Source: Trebonia sp963774945 | GTDB taxonomy: Bacteria; Actinomycetota; Actinomycetes; Streptosporangiales; Streptosporangiaceae | Reading direction: 5' to 3' | Length of the DNA: 64,000 bases | Assembly: GCA_963774945.1 (NCBI GenBank) | Contig: CAVZHA010000005.1 | Span: 62,001 to 126,000 of the forward strand | Shown here: in pieces, positions 8,673 to 17,669 of the stretch | Layout of the letters: the number at the start of each line of letters is the position of its first letter | Position numbering within the stretch: position 1 is the first letter of the stretch | Made by a program: the position numbers and the translations under genes | Notes under the pieces: generated by a model | What the model was told of the DNA's origin: nothing | The model's input: the letters and a program-made list of their open reading frames with translations, nothing else | The model's database searches: none

Positions 8673-9815
8673 GTGCAGCGAGTGGTATGCCCTGGTTCGT
8701 TCGACCCGGTAACGAACGGTCACCTCGACATCATCGGCCGGGCGGCGGGCCTCTATGACGAGGTCGTCGTCGCCGTGCTCATCAACATCACCAAGAAGTC
8801 CCTCTTCACCGTCGACGAGCGGGTCGACATGCTCCGCGAGGTCACCAAGGGCTACGGCAACGTGCGGGTCGAGCGGTTCCACGGCCTGCTGGTCGACTTC
8901 TGCGCCGCCAATGGCATCTCGGCCGTGGTCAAGGGGCTGCGCGCGGTCAGCGACTTCGAGTACGAGATGCAGATGGCGCAGATGAACTACCGGCTGGCCA
9001 AGATCGAGACGCTGTTCATGACCACCAACCCGCTGTACTCGTTCCTGAGCTCGAGCCTGATCAAGGACGTCGCCCGGTACGGCGGCGACGTCAGCGCGCT
9101 GGTTCCCGAGCAGGTCCTCGACCTGCTCCGGGCCCGGCTGGCGGAGGAGTGCAGGCCGAAGAGACTGAGCGCCGAGCAGTCGCCGGGAGGTTGTACTCTG
9201 ATAGGTCGGTTCACCCATTTACTTACCTGGCGAATAACTGTGATGTCCAAAGGAAACGCAAAGCCGGCCGTGCACGCTGACGGCTTCCGGTTTGACATGC
9301 GCGTGCTCGGCCGCGGCCCGGGCGAGTTCAGGGACGAGAAGCGTTCGGCGACTGCGCCCGAAGGTCTCGGCTCTGGGCTAGTCTTGGTTCCGGCCGGCGG
9401 GGACGTGGATCTCGACCTTCGGTTCGAGGCGGTTTCCGAGGGGGTGCTCGTCACCGGCTCGGCGGTCGCCCCGATGACGGGCGAGTGCGCGCGCTGCCTG
9501 GACCCGCTGACCACCACGGTGGAGGTCAGCTTCCAGGAGCTCTACCGTTACCTGCCGGACCCCGGTGAGAGCGGAGAAGACGGCGAGGAGCGATTCCTCG
9601 ACGGCGACTTCCTCGACCTGGAGCCCGCGTTCCGTGACGCGGTGGTGCTCGCACTGCCGTTGTCGCCCCTGTGCAGTGAAGACTGCGCCGGGCTGTGCGT
9701 GGAATGCGGCGCCAAGCTGGCCGAGGCCGGGCCCGACCACGGGCACGGCGAGCGAGTGGACCCCCGCTGGGGTGCGCTCGCGAAACTTGATTTTGACGAC
9801 CGAACGACCGAGTAA
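8673..9815 (+). CDS. coaD: Phosphopantetheine adenylyltransferase CoaD fused in frame to a DUF177/YceD protein
   Basis: GTG start with GAGGAG 11 nt upstream. Residues 1-165 are a complete CoaD (CoA synthesis, 4'-phosphopantetheine to dephospho-CoA): PGSFDPVTNGHLDII nucleotidyl-transfer motif, KGLRAVSDFEYE, and NPLYSFLSSSLIKD. The frame runs on without a stop into a DUF177/YceD domain (from about residue 195) with its Cys motifs GECARCLDPL and LCSEDCAGLCVECG. Normally these are two adjacent genes. An ATG at 9243 (MSKGNAKPAVHADG) could be the native DUF177 start, but no clear Shine-Dalgarno precedes it. Either a natural fusion or a lost stop codon fits. rpmF follows 21 nt later, the usual DUF177-rpmF arrangement. 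Confidence 0.88.
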   Translation: MQRVVCPGSFDPVTNGHLDIIGRAAGLYDEVVVAVLINITKKSLFTVDERVDMLREVTKGYGNVRVERFHGLLVDFCAANGISAVVKGLRAVSDFEYEMQMAQMNYRLAKIETLFMTTNPLYSFLSSSLIKDVARYGGDVSALVPEQVLDLLRARLAEECRPKRLSAEQSPGGCTLIGRFTHLLTWRITVMSKGNAKPAVHADGFRFDMRVLGRGPGEFRDEKRSATAPEGLGSGLVLVPAGGDVDLDLRFEAVSEGVLVTGSAVAPMTGECARCLDPLTTTVEVSFQELYRYLPDPGESGEDGEERFLDGDFLDLEPAFRDAVVLALPLSPLCSEDCAGLCVECGAKLAEAGPDHGHGERVDPRWGALAKLDFDDRTTE

Positions 9816-9836
9816 AAGACTGACAGGAGAGCTGAA

Positions 9837-10013
9837 GTGGCTGTTCCCAAGCGGAAAATGTCGCGCAGCAACACCCGCAACCGTCGCGCGCAGTGGAAGT
9901 CGATCGCCGCGACGATCGTCGAGTGCCCGCAGTGCCACAGCCCGAAGCTGCCGCACGCGGCCTGCCCGACGTGCGGGACCTACCGGCGCCGGCAGGTCCT
10001 TAACCCTTCCTGA
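9837..10013 (+). CDS. rpmF: 50S ribosomal protein L32 (bL32), zinc-ribbon type
   Basis: 58 codons from GTG at 9837, preceded by ACAGGAGAGCTGAA. It begins VAVPKRKMSRSNTRNRRAQW, the L32 signature, and has four Cys in two CxxC pairs (CPQC and CPTC), so it is the zinc-binding form. It ends QVLNPS. It sits between DUF177 and rnc, as in most actinobacteria. Confidence 0.97.
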   Translation: MAVPKRKMSRSNTRNRRAQWKSIAATIVECPQCHSPKLPHAACPTCGTYRRRQVLNPS

Positions 10014-10036
10014 CCTGCATGTAACAGGGAGCGCCG

Positions 10037-11056
10037 GTGAGCGGACGACGTAACGACGCGGATGGAACCGAAGCGGCAGACCCAGCGGGACTTCGCCGCG
10101 CTATTGCCGTGCCCATGACCGCCGAGACTCTCGAACGCGCGCTTACGCACAGGTCGTACGCGTACGAGAACGGCGGCCTGCCGACCAACGAGCGGCTTGA
10201 GTTCCTGGGCGACTCGGTGCTCAGCCTGGTCGTGACGGACACGCTCTACAAGGGTCATCCGACGCTGCCCGAGGGCCAGCTGGCCAAGCTGCGCGCGGCC
10301 GTGGTGCAGATGAGCACGCTGGCCGAGGTGGCCGCGCGCGAGCTCAACCTCGGGTCGTTCGTCCGGCTCGGCCGGGGCGAGGAGGGGACCGGCGGCCGTG
10401 ACAAGCCGTCGATCCTGGCCGACACGCTCGAGGCGGTGATCGGCGCGACGTACATCGACTGCGGGCTCGACGAGGCCAGCGGGCTCGTGCACCGTCTGTT
10501 CGACCCGGTCATCGAGCGCTCGGCGCTGCTCGGGGCCGGGCTCGACTGGAAGACGTCGCTGCAGGAGCTGACCGCCGACCGGGGCCTCGGCGTGCCCGAG
10601 TACCACGTCAGGGACAGCGGCCCCGACCACCAGAAGATGTTCCGCGCGGTGGTCAAGGTGGGGACGCGCGAGCTCGGCGAGGGCGAGGGCCGGTCGAAGA
10701 AGGCCGCCGAGCAGCTCGCCGCCGAGGCCGCCTACCTCTCGATCACCGCCGACGACGCGGAAAAACCAGAAGATCAACCCCATCCTGATCTCGAACGGTC
10801 CCGGGCGACTCCGGAACCGTCCGCCGAATCCGTCAAGGGCGCCCGCGCTACAGGCCCGGCTCTCGGCTCGCCGGCTAAGTCGGACAACGCAGCCCCGCCC
10901 AATTCCGCGTCGGCTCCCGACCCGTCGGCCAAGCCCGGCAACGAAGCCCCGCCCGATTCCGGGCCGACCGCTGACCCGTCGGCCAGCTCGGCCAGCGCCG
11001 CCCTGCACGACTCCGTGCCGCCGCAGCCCGGCTCGGCCGACGCCGTCGATGCCTGA
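10037..11056 (+). CDS. rnc: Ribonuclease III with a long disordered C-terminal tail
   Basis: Double-strand-specific endoribonuclease for rRNA processing. GTG start at 10037, 24 nt after rpmF. The RNase III signature NERLEFLGDSVLSLVV and the second acidic motif DTLEAVIGATYID are present. The dsRNA-binding domain follows (DWKTSLQELTADRGLGVPEY... to RSKKAAEQLAAEAA). Residues after about 245 (roughly 95 aa) are a Pro/Ser/Ala/Asp-rich tail with near-repeats (DPSAKPGNEAPPDSGP, DPSASSAS) not part of the usual 230-250 aa protein. It overlaps mutM by 8 nt, indicating translational coupling. Confidence 0.95.
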   Translation: MSGRRNDADGTEAADPAGLRRAIAVPMTAETLERALTHRSYAYENGGLPTNERLEFLGDSVLSLVVTDTLYKGHPTLPEGQLAKLRAAVVQMSTLAEVAARELNLGSFVRLGRGEEGTGGRDKPSILADTLEAVIGATYIDCGLDEASGLVHRLFDPVIERSALLGAGLDWKTSLQELTADRGLGVPEYHVRDSGPDHQKMFRAVVKVGTRELGEGEGRSKKAAEQLAAEAAYLSITADDAEKPEDQPHPDLERSRATPEPSAESVKGARATGPALGSPAKSDNAAPPNSASAPDPSAKPGNEAPPDSGPTADPSASSASAALHDSVPPQPGSADAVDA

Positions 11057-11948
11057 GCTGCCCGAGGTCGAGACCGTCCGCGCGGGCCTCGAACGGCACG
11101 TGGTCGGCCGCACCGTCGCCACCGCCCAGGTTCTGAACCCGCGCGCGGTCCGCCGCGACCCCACCGGCCCGGCCGGGTTCACGGCCGCGATGATCGGCCG
11201 CACGTTCACCCGCGCGGAACGCCGCGGCAAGTACATGTGGTTCACCCTCGACGATGATGAAGCGCTCCTCGCGCACCTGGGGATGAGCGGCCAGTTGCTG
11301 GTCGGCCAGCCCGACCGCGAGCTCTCATCGCACGTCCGCGCCCGCTTCACGTTCACCGACGGCGGCCCCGACCTCCGCTTCACCGACCAGCGCACGTTCG
11401 GCCACCTGATGGTCGCGCCGTTGGTCCCGGCGATCAAGGCCATCCCCGACGCCCCCGGCCCTGATGGCGTCGACCTCGTCCCCGAGCCGATCTCGCACAT
11501 CGCCCCCGACCCGCTCGAGGCCGCCTTCGACCCGGCCGCGTTCGCCGCCCGGCTGGCCCGCCGCAAGACCGGGATAAAGCGCGCGCTGCTCGACCAGTCG
11601 CTGATCAGCGGGATCGGCAACATCTACGCCGACGAGGCGCTGTGGCGGGCAAAGCTGCACTGGGCCAGGCCGACCGAGACGCTCCGCAAGGCCGAGGTGT
11701 CCCGGCTCCTCGAAGCGGTCGACGACGTGCTCACGGAGGCGCTCAAGGCGGGCGGCACCTCGTTCGACGCGCAGTACGTGAACGTGAACGGCGAGAGCGG
11801 CTACTTCGACGTGTCGCTCAACGCCTACGGCCGCGAGGGCGAGCCCTGCGCCCGGTGCGGCGCGCCGATCCGGCGGGACGCGTTCATGAACCGCTCGGCC
11901 TACAGCTGCCCGCGCTGCCAGCCCCGCCCGCGCAATGGTCACTGGTAG
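11049..11948 (+). CDS. mutM: Formamidopyrimidine-DNA glycosylase (8-oxoguanine repair)
   Basis: Bifunctional base-excision glycosylase/AP lyase. MPELPEVETVRAGL carries the catalytic Pro2/Glu3 after Met removal, LLAHLGMSGQL is the conserved Lys/His region, and ISGIGNIYADEALW is the H2TH motif. The C-terminal zinc finger has two CxxC pairs (CARC and CPRC). 299 aa, intact. The start overlaps the end of rnc. Confidence 0.95.
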   Translation: MPELPEVETVRAGLERHVVGRTVATAQVLNPRAVRRDPTGPAGFTAAMIGRTFTRAERRGKYMWFTLDDDEALLAHLGMSGQLLVGQPDRELSSHVRARFTFTDGGPDLRFTDQRTFGHLMVAPLVPAIKAIPDAPGPDGVDLVPEPISHIAPDPLEAAFDPAAFAARLARRKTGIKRALLDQSLISGIGNIYADEALWRAKLHWARPTETLRKAEVSRLLEAVDDVLTEALKAGGTSFDAQYVNVNGESGYFDVSLNAYGREGEPCARCGAPIRRDAFMNRSAYSCPRCQPRPRNGHW

Positions 11949-12007
11949 AAGTAGGGCTCCCACAACCTGCAGCCCCCCACATATAGGGGTTTTGTACGTT
12001 TCGACGT

Positions 12008-12036
12008 TTGTTCATAGGGCAGGTCTCTGGTAAGAT
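12008..12036 (+). promoter_or_regulatory. Predicted vegetative promoter TTGTTC-N17-TAAGAT
   Basis: TTGTTC (12008-12013) and TAAGAT (12031-12036) are 17 nt apart, an unusually good -35/-10 pair for this genome. Transcription would start near 12043, giving a leader of about 135 nt before the small coiled-coil protein at 12177. A weak CCCC...GGGG hairpin followed by TTTT (about 11975-11994) just upstream may end the mutM transcript. Confidence 0.6.
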
Positions 12037-12081
12037 AAGGCACATAACGGGTGACAGGTTGTCTTCAGCTTGACCGCGATA

Positions 12082-12129
12082 GGTCTGGGTGAGACCCTGT
12101 ATCTGTTGCCCGCACGCATGGGTGTGCGG
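12082..12129 (+). other. Structured 5' leader with two hairpins
   Basis: Two strong stems lie in the predicted leader: GGTCT (12082-12086) with AGACC (12092-12096), and CCGCAC (12110-12115) with GTGCGG (12124-12129). The small gene's Shine-Dalgarno GGAGGA follows about 35 nt later. I do not recognise a known riboswitch. It could be a small RNA or a simple structured UTR. Confidence 0.4.
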
Positions 12130-12176
12130 ATCACATAGTGCCCACCCTGGTCACTCAGTGTGGAGGACCTTTCACC

Positions 12177-12371
12177 ATGTCTAAGGCTCTATTTGGCCAC
12201 GTCGGCGGTCCCGACCCGCGTATGGTCTCTGAAATGCGCCGTCTCCAGCAGCGCGTTCGCGACCTGGAAGCCGAGCTCGCCCGGCTTCAGGACGAGAATG
12301 ACGCGCTTGCCTCGGGGCTCGCTCATGACGAGGACATGCTCATTCTGGACCGTGAGCCCGCGCTTACCTGA
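12177..12371 (+). CDS. Small conserved actinobacterial coiled-coil protein
   Basis: 64 aa from ATG at 12177, chosen over an upstream in-frame start because GTGGAGGACC lies 7-14 nt before it. It begins MSKALFGHVGGPDPRMVSEM, a pattern I recall from short hypothetical proteins in many actinomycetes. A heptad-rich helix follows (RRLQQRVRDLEAELARLQDE), then a short acidic tail. It probably oligomerises; the function is unknown. It is monocistronic: own promoter, own terminator. Confidence 0.8.
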   Translation: MSKALFGHVGGPDPRMVSEMRRLQQRVRDLEAELARLQDENDALASGLAHDEDMLILDREPALT

Positions 12372-12441
12372 CGATCTCAGGCGGCGCAGCTCAGCCCGCG
12401 ACCATGCGGGTCCGGTGAGCCACAACCACAAGAAACGAACC

Positions 12442-12510
12442 AGGGGCGCCCTCACGGCGTCCCTCTTCGTTGTTCCCCCGGGGTCCTCACCGCCCCGGGG
12501 TTTTTGTTTT
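12442..12510 (+). terminator. Double rho-independent-type terminator
   Basis: First hairpin: AGGGGCGCC (12442-12450) with GGCGTCCCT (12456-12464), followed by CTTCGTTGTT. Second and stronger: CCCCGGGG (12476-12483) and CCCCGGGG (12493-12500) with a 9-nt loop, followed immediately by TTTTTGTTTT. It ends transcription of the small coiled-coil gene. Confidence 0.85.
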
Positions 12511-12537
12511 CACGTACCCGGATAATTACCGCTATGT

Positions 12538-12597
12538 GGGTGTTGTTCCCGGTGCTATTCGCCGCAAACAACACCCAATCAGCCAACAACACCCAAT
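12538..12597. repeat. AACAACACCCAAT direct repeats with an inverted half
   Basis: AACAACACCCAAT occurs at 12567-12579 and 12585-12597. The inverse GGGTGTTGTT is at 12538-12547, so either copy can pair with it. This is the first structure in the roughly 780-nt gap without a supported gene between the terminator and smc. Confidence 0.7.
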
Positions 12598-12663
12598 GCG
12601 GGCTCGGCCCATCGCCCGTCGCCCAATACCGGCGTTTGCCAGCAGCAGGACGCCCGGCGACAC

Positions 12664-12779
12664 CTGTCGGCTACGCCAGCGACAGGTTGCCCGTCTGTCG
12701 GCTACGCCATCGACATCGCCTATTAGGGTCGCTGGCGTAGCCGACAGGATCCGTTTAGTGTCGGTGGCGTAGCCGACAG
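12664..12779. repeat. Four-copy palindromic repeat cluster upstream of smc
   Basis: The unit CTGTCGGCTACGCCA occurs twice in direct orientation (12664 and 12695) and twice inverted as TGGCGTAGCCGACAG (about 12733-12747 and 12765-12779). Copies 1 and 3 share the extension GCGA, and copies 2 and 4 share a similar one. The first copy is itself flanked by CTGTCG/CGACAG. Arms and loop allow both small hairpins and one long cruciform. No ORF here is convincing. The remaining gap to 13288 holds nothing else I can support. Confidence 0.8.
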
Positions 12780-13288
12780 CCTTCGCAGTGGCCGAGACGC
12801 CCCGGTCGGCGGCCGGCATAGACGCACCATCCTCGCTGTCACCACCCTCAACACGCTGGTCGGATATCGGGGTTACCGTGGGCACTTCGGGTCGTATAGG
12901 CACCGCTTTTAGAACACGATCATGGATCAGACGTCGATAACGTTCGACCGTTTAGCACACGTTAGCTATCCAGGCTATAGACCATGCACGCGCAGGGGAG
13001 AAATGGCGCGTTATCCACCGGCGAAACACCAGCATCGCGACGCTGGCCGAGAATCGGCCCGCTTGCCCCATGACTTTGGAAATGAGGCCGGCTGACGCTG
13101 AGCTTCTCGCTCGTGGCCAGCCGGTCCCCGCTGCCGCTGCGGACGAGGGTCAGGCAAACGATGCCCGGTCTCATCGACGGGAGCCCGGTTCCGCCGTTGC
13201 CGCGCGCTTCCCCGCACCCGCCCGTCCGGGGCGGTAACCTTCTAAACTGGGCCGTTCGGCAGGGTCATTCCGGGGGAGGAGAGGGCAC

Positions 13289-16200
13289 GTGTACCTGAAG
13301 TCCCTCACCCTGCGCGGCTTCAAGTCGTTCGCGTCCGCCACCACGCTCCGCCTCGAGCCCGGCATCACCTGCGTCGTCGGCCCGAATGGCTCCGGCAAGT
13401 CCAACATCGTCGACGCGTCTCTCCTGGGTGATGGGCGAGCAGGGCGCGAAGAGCCTGCGCGGCGGCAAGATGGAAGACGTCATCTTCGCCGGCACCACCT
13501 CACGCGCCCCCCTGGGCCGGGCCGAGGTCACGCTCACCATCGACAACACCGACGGCGCGCTGCCGATCGACTACGCCGAGGTGACGATCAGCCGGCTGAT
13601 GTTCCGCTCCGGCCAGAGCGAATACTCGATCAACGGCGACTCCTGCCGCCTGCTCGACGTCCAGGACCTGCTCTCCGACAGCGGCCTCGGCCGCGAGATG
13701 CACGTCATCGTCGGCCAGGGCCAGCTCGACCAGATCCTGCACGCGGGCCCCGAGGCCAGGCGGGCGATCATCGAAGAGGCCGCGGGCGTGCTCAAGCACC
13801 GCAAGCGCAAGGAGAAGGCGCTCCGCAAGCTCGAGGCGATGCAGGCCAACCTGACCAGGCTGGTCGACCTGACGGCCGAGCTCAACCGCCGCCTGAAGCC
13901 GCTCGGCCGGCAGGCCGAGGTAGCCCGCAAGGCCGCGACCATCCAGGCCGACCTGCGCGACGCCCGCCTGCGGCTGCTGGCGGACGACTACCTGGCGCTC
14001 CGCGACAAGCTCGAGCGCGAGGTCGCCGACGAGGCCGCGATCCTCGCCCGCCGCTCCATGCTCGAGGCCAGCCTGGCCCAGGCCCGTCAGCAGGAGGCCG
14101 AGCTCGACGCGGTGGTGGCGAGCCAGGCGGCCGAGCTCGCCCGGGCGCAGCAGACCTTTTTCGACCTCTCCTCGCTGACCGAGCGGCTCCGCTCGGTGGC
14201 CGGACTCGCCAACGAGCGCGCGCGGCACCTCGCGTCCGACCCCGAGCCCGAGCGGCCGGGCCGCGATCCCGACGAGCTCGACCGACAGGCCGAGGAGCTG
14301 CGCGCGGAGGAGGCGGGGCTGACCGAGCGGATGGACGAGGGCCGCGAGGCGCTCGCCCTCGCGGTCGCCGAGCGCACCGCCGTCGAGGGCGGGCTCGCGC
14401 ACGCCGAGCGCAGGCTGGCCGACGCCGCCCGCGCCGCCGCGGGCCGGGCCGAGCGGCTGGCCCGGCTGCGCGGCATGGTCGACGCCGCCCGCAGCCGCAG
14501 CGCCGCCACCGGCGAGGAAATCGACCGGCTGACCGCCGCCGCCGAGCAGGCCCGCGGCCGCGCCGAGCGCGCCCAGCTCGAGTACAGCGAGGTCCAGGAT
14601 GTGGCGGACGGCGGCGACTCCGACCGCTCCGGCCTCGCCGCCGAGCTCGACCAGGCGGCAAAAGATCACAACCATCACTCCGAACGGACCGTTGCTTCGC
14701 GCAAGGCCGAACGCGCGGCCAACAGCGAGGTAGCCGCCCTCAGGGCCCGCGTCGACGCGCTCAAGGAGACCCTCCGCCGCGGCGTCGACGCCACCGCCGC
14801 AGTGCTGGCCGACCCGGACCGCTTCCGCGGCGTCCTCGGCTCGTTCGCCGCCCAGCTCACCGTCGCCGACGGCTACCAGAAGGCCGTCGCCGCCGCCCTC
14901 GGCGCCGCCGCCGAGGCCCTCACCGTGAACGGCCTGGACGCTGCGGTCGAGGTCCTGACCGACATCCGCGCCGCCAACGCCGGCACCGTCGGCCTCGTCA
15001 TCGCCTCCCCGCGCGTCGGCGGGCCCAACCCGGCCGACGCGCCTACTCCCGGCCGACCCGGGCCCTCAACGCCCGGTGGCCCCCCCACCTCGGGCGGCCC
15101 CTCCGGCCCCGCCACCTCCGGCAACTCCGGCAACTCCGGCAACTCCGGCGGCCCCACCAGTCCCGCCAGCCCCGACCGTAACTCACGCCCCGCCCTTCCC
15201 GTTGGCGCACGGTGGGCGGTCGACCTGGTGACCGGGCCGGACGAGCTGGCAGGCGCGGTCAGCGAGCTGCTCGCCAGCGTCGTGGTGGTACCGGATCTGA
15301 CCGAGTCGGCCGGGTTCGTCAGGGATCATCCCGATTTTCGCTGTGTGACCGCCGACGGCGACCTGATCGGCGCGCACTGGGCGCACGGCGGCTCGGCCGG
15401 GGCCCAGTCGCTGCTCGACGTGCGCGCCGCCGCTGATGACGCGGCGGCCAAGCTGGCCGCGGCCGAGATGGCGAGCGAGGCGGCGGCCGAGACTCTGGCC
15501 GAGGCGACCGAGGCGCAGGACGAGGCCAGGCAGGTACTTGAGGAGATCCGCGGGCGGCTGCGCGCCGCCGACGCCGCCACGGCCGAGATCTCCGGACGGC
15601 TCGGGCGGCTGGCCGGGGCCGCGCGGGCGGCCGCCGACGAGGCCAAGCGGCTCGACGCGGCGGTCGGCGCCGCCCAGCGCAGCGCCGAGAAGGACTTGGC
15701 CAAGCTCGCCCAGCTGAAGACCGAGCTGGCCGAGGCCGAGGCCGACGAGGACCGGGCCCGCGACCCCGAGTTCGAGAACGAGCAGGCCGACGAGGAACGG
15801 GCCGAGCTGACCCGCCGGGCCGCCGCCGCCCGCGAGTCCGAGATGGAGGCACGGCTCGAGGTCCGCACGGTCGAAGAGCGGCTGCGCGCCATCAGCGGGC
15901 GGGCCGACTCGCTGGCCGCGTCGGCCACGGCCGAGCGGGCGGCCAGGGAGCGCGCCGCCGTCCGCCGTCGGCAGCGCGCCGCGCAGGGCACGGTCGCCCG
16001 CGCCGTCGCCGCCGGGGCGGCCGCGGCGGTGTCGGCCGCCGAATCGTCGCTGGCGGAGTCCAACGACCGCCGCGCCGCCGCCGAGACCGCGACCGCCGCC
16101 GCCAGCGGAACCCTCAAGACGGTCCGCGCTCAGGCCACCGCGGTCTCGTCCGAGCTCGACGCGGTGGTGAACACCGCCCACGGGACCGAGATCTCAAGGA

Positions 16201-17537
16201 ACGAGCACCGGCTCCGCCTCGAGCAGTTGGCGTCGCACGCAACCGACGAGTACGGCGTCGAGCCCGACGCCCTAGTCGCCGAGTACGGCCCAGGAGTCCT
16301 AATCCTCGTCCCCGGTAATTCGCCCCTCGCGATAGCGGCCCGCAAGCGCGGCACCGCCGTCGTCGTGCCCGCTGGAGACCCGACCCCGGCTCGTCCGTCC
16401 GCCGCGTCCGAAGCTCCCGCTGCTTCCCCAGCCCCGGCCGCCACCACTTCGGACCCGGGCGCCACAACTTGGGCCCCGACCTCGGCCTCCCCGACCTCGG
16501 CCTCCCCGACCTCGGCCTCCCCGACCTCGGCGTCCCCGGCCTCGACCTCTTCGACCCCGGCCTCGATCTCCTCGGACCCGGCTTCCGCCTCTTCGACTCA
16601 AGCCTCCATCTCGTCGGACCCCGCGTCTCCATCTCCGGCGCCGACTACCACTTCGGACATTCCGGATATGTCGGATTCGCCGCAAACCTCGGATGGTCCG
16701 GACGACACGCCCGCCCCAGCCGCGGCCGCGCCGGTGTCGCTCGCGGACGCGCTCCGCGCGGTGCGGACCGAGGCGGAACAGTCCGAGGCAGTGGCACCGC
16801 CGCCGCCGCCCCGCAAGTCCCGGGCGGCCGCGGCCGAGGCCGAGGCGGCGCCGGAGACCGTCGGCGTGCCCTACGTGCGGGCCGAGCAGGAGGAGCGGGC
16901 GGCCGAGGCCGACCGGCAGCTGACCCGGCTGGGCAAGGTCAACCCGCTCGCGCTTGAGGAGTACGAGGCGCTGCAGGAGCGGCACCAGTTCCTCGCCACC
17001 CAGCTCGAAGACCTCCGCAAGACCCGCCGCGACCTGCTCATGGTGGTCAAGGAGGTCGACGACCGGGTGCAGGAGGTCTTCGCCTCCGCCTACGCCGACA
17101 CCGCCCGCGAGTTCGAGGGCCTGTTCTCCCGGCTGTTCCCCGGCGGCTCGGGCCGGCTGATGCTGACCGAGCCGGACGACATGCTGACCACCGGCATCGA
17201 GATCGAGGCGCGCCCGCCCGGCAAGAAGGTGAAGCGGCTGTCCCTGCTGTCCGGCGGCGAGCGCTCGCTGACCGCCATCGCCTACCTGTTCGCGATCTTC
17301 AAGGCCCGGCCGTCCCCGTTCTACGTGCTCGACGAGGTCGAGGCGGCCCTCGATGACAGCAACCTGCAGCGGCTGCTCGGCGTCTTCGGCGAGCTGCAGG
17401 AGAGCTCGCAGCTGATCGTCATCACCCACCAGCGGCGGACGATGGAGGCGGCCGACGCCCTCTACGGCGTTTCGATGCGCGGCGATGGCGTCTCTACCGT
17501 CATCAGCCAGCGTGTTCGCGAATCCGAGCCCGCGTAG
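13289..17537 (+). CDS. smc: Chromosome partition protein SMC with two low-complexity insertions and one frameshift
   Basis: Condensin ATPase for chromosome organisation. GTG at 13289 begins MYLKSLTLRGFKSFA with Walker A VVGPNGSGKSNIVDA. An extra base near 13418 then shifts the frame, and LSWVMGEQGAKSLRGGKMED continues in the next frame to 17537. The C-terminal head has signature LSGGERSLTAIAYLF and Walker B FYVLDEVEAALDD. Repaired length is about 1415 aa, some 220 more than usual. One insertion of about 50 aa (Gly/Pro/Ser/Asn, near 15020-15185) lies in the hinge. A second of about 190 aa (Ser/Thr/Ala/Pro, about 16290-16860) lies in the returning coiled coil between VAEYGPG and VPYVRAEQEERA. 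The single indel is probably a sequence error. Followed by ftsY. Confidence 0.93.
16478..16537 (+). repeat. Four tandem 15-mers GACCTCGGCCTCCCC inside smc
   Basis: Three perfect and one nearly perfect 15-nt units, encoding repeated Thr-Ser-Ala-Ser-Pro. Degenerate continuation follows to about 16620. A second short array (GGCAACTCC x3, about 15119-15145, Gly-Asn-Ser) sits in the hinge insertion. Both keep the frame. Confidence 0.9.
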
Positions 17538-17669
17538 CGCATTGCGCGAGTACCGGGAGTACCGGGTCTTGATGCGGGCAGGCTGTAGTGTGCTCAGGGG
17601 CTTTGAACGCGGGCCGACGGTGTTCGGGCCGCGTCGGGGACGTGCAATTCTTGGAGACAGTGGGCTGAA

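Noticed and set aside
12664..12779. CRISPR array
   Set aside because: Only four copies of 15-22 nt, in both orientations, without regular spacers or cas genes.
13500..16181. Long minus-strand frames opposite smc, and a 630-codon plus-strand frame at 13289-15181
   Set aside because: The first 43 codons of the 630-codon frame are SMC, but after the indel near 13418 it becomes Arg/Pro-rich nonsense while SMC continues in the next frame. The minus frames are shadows.
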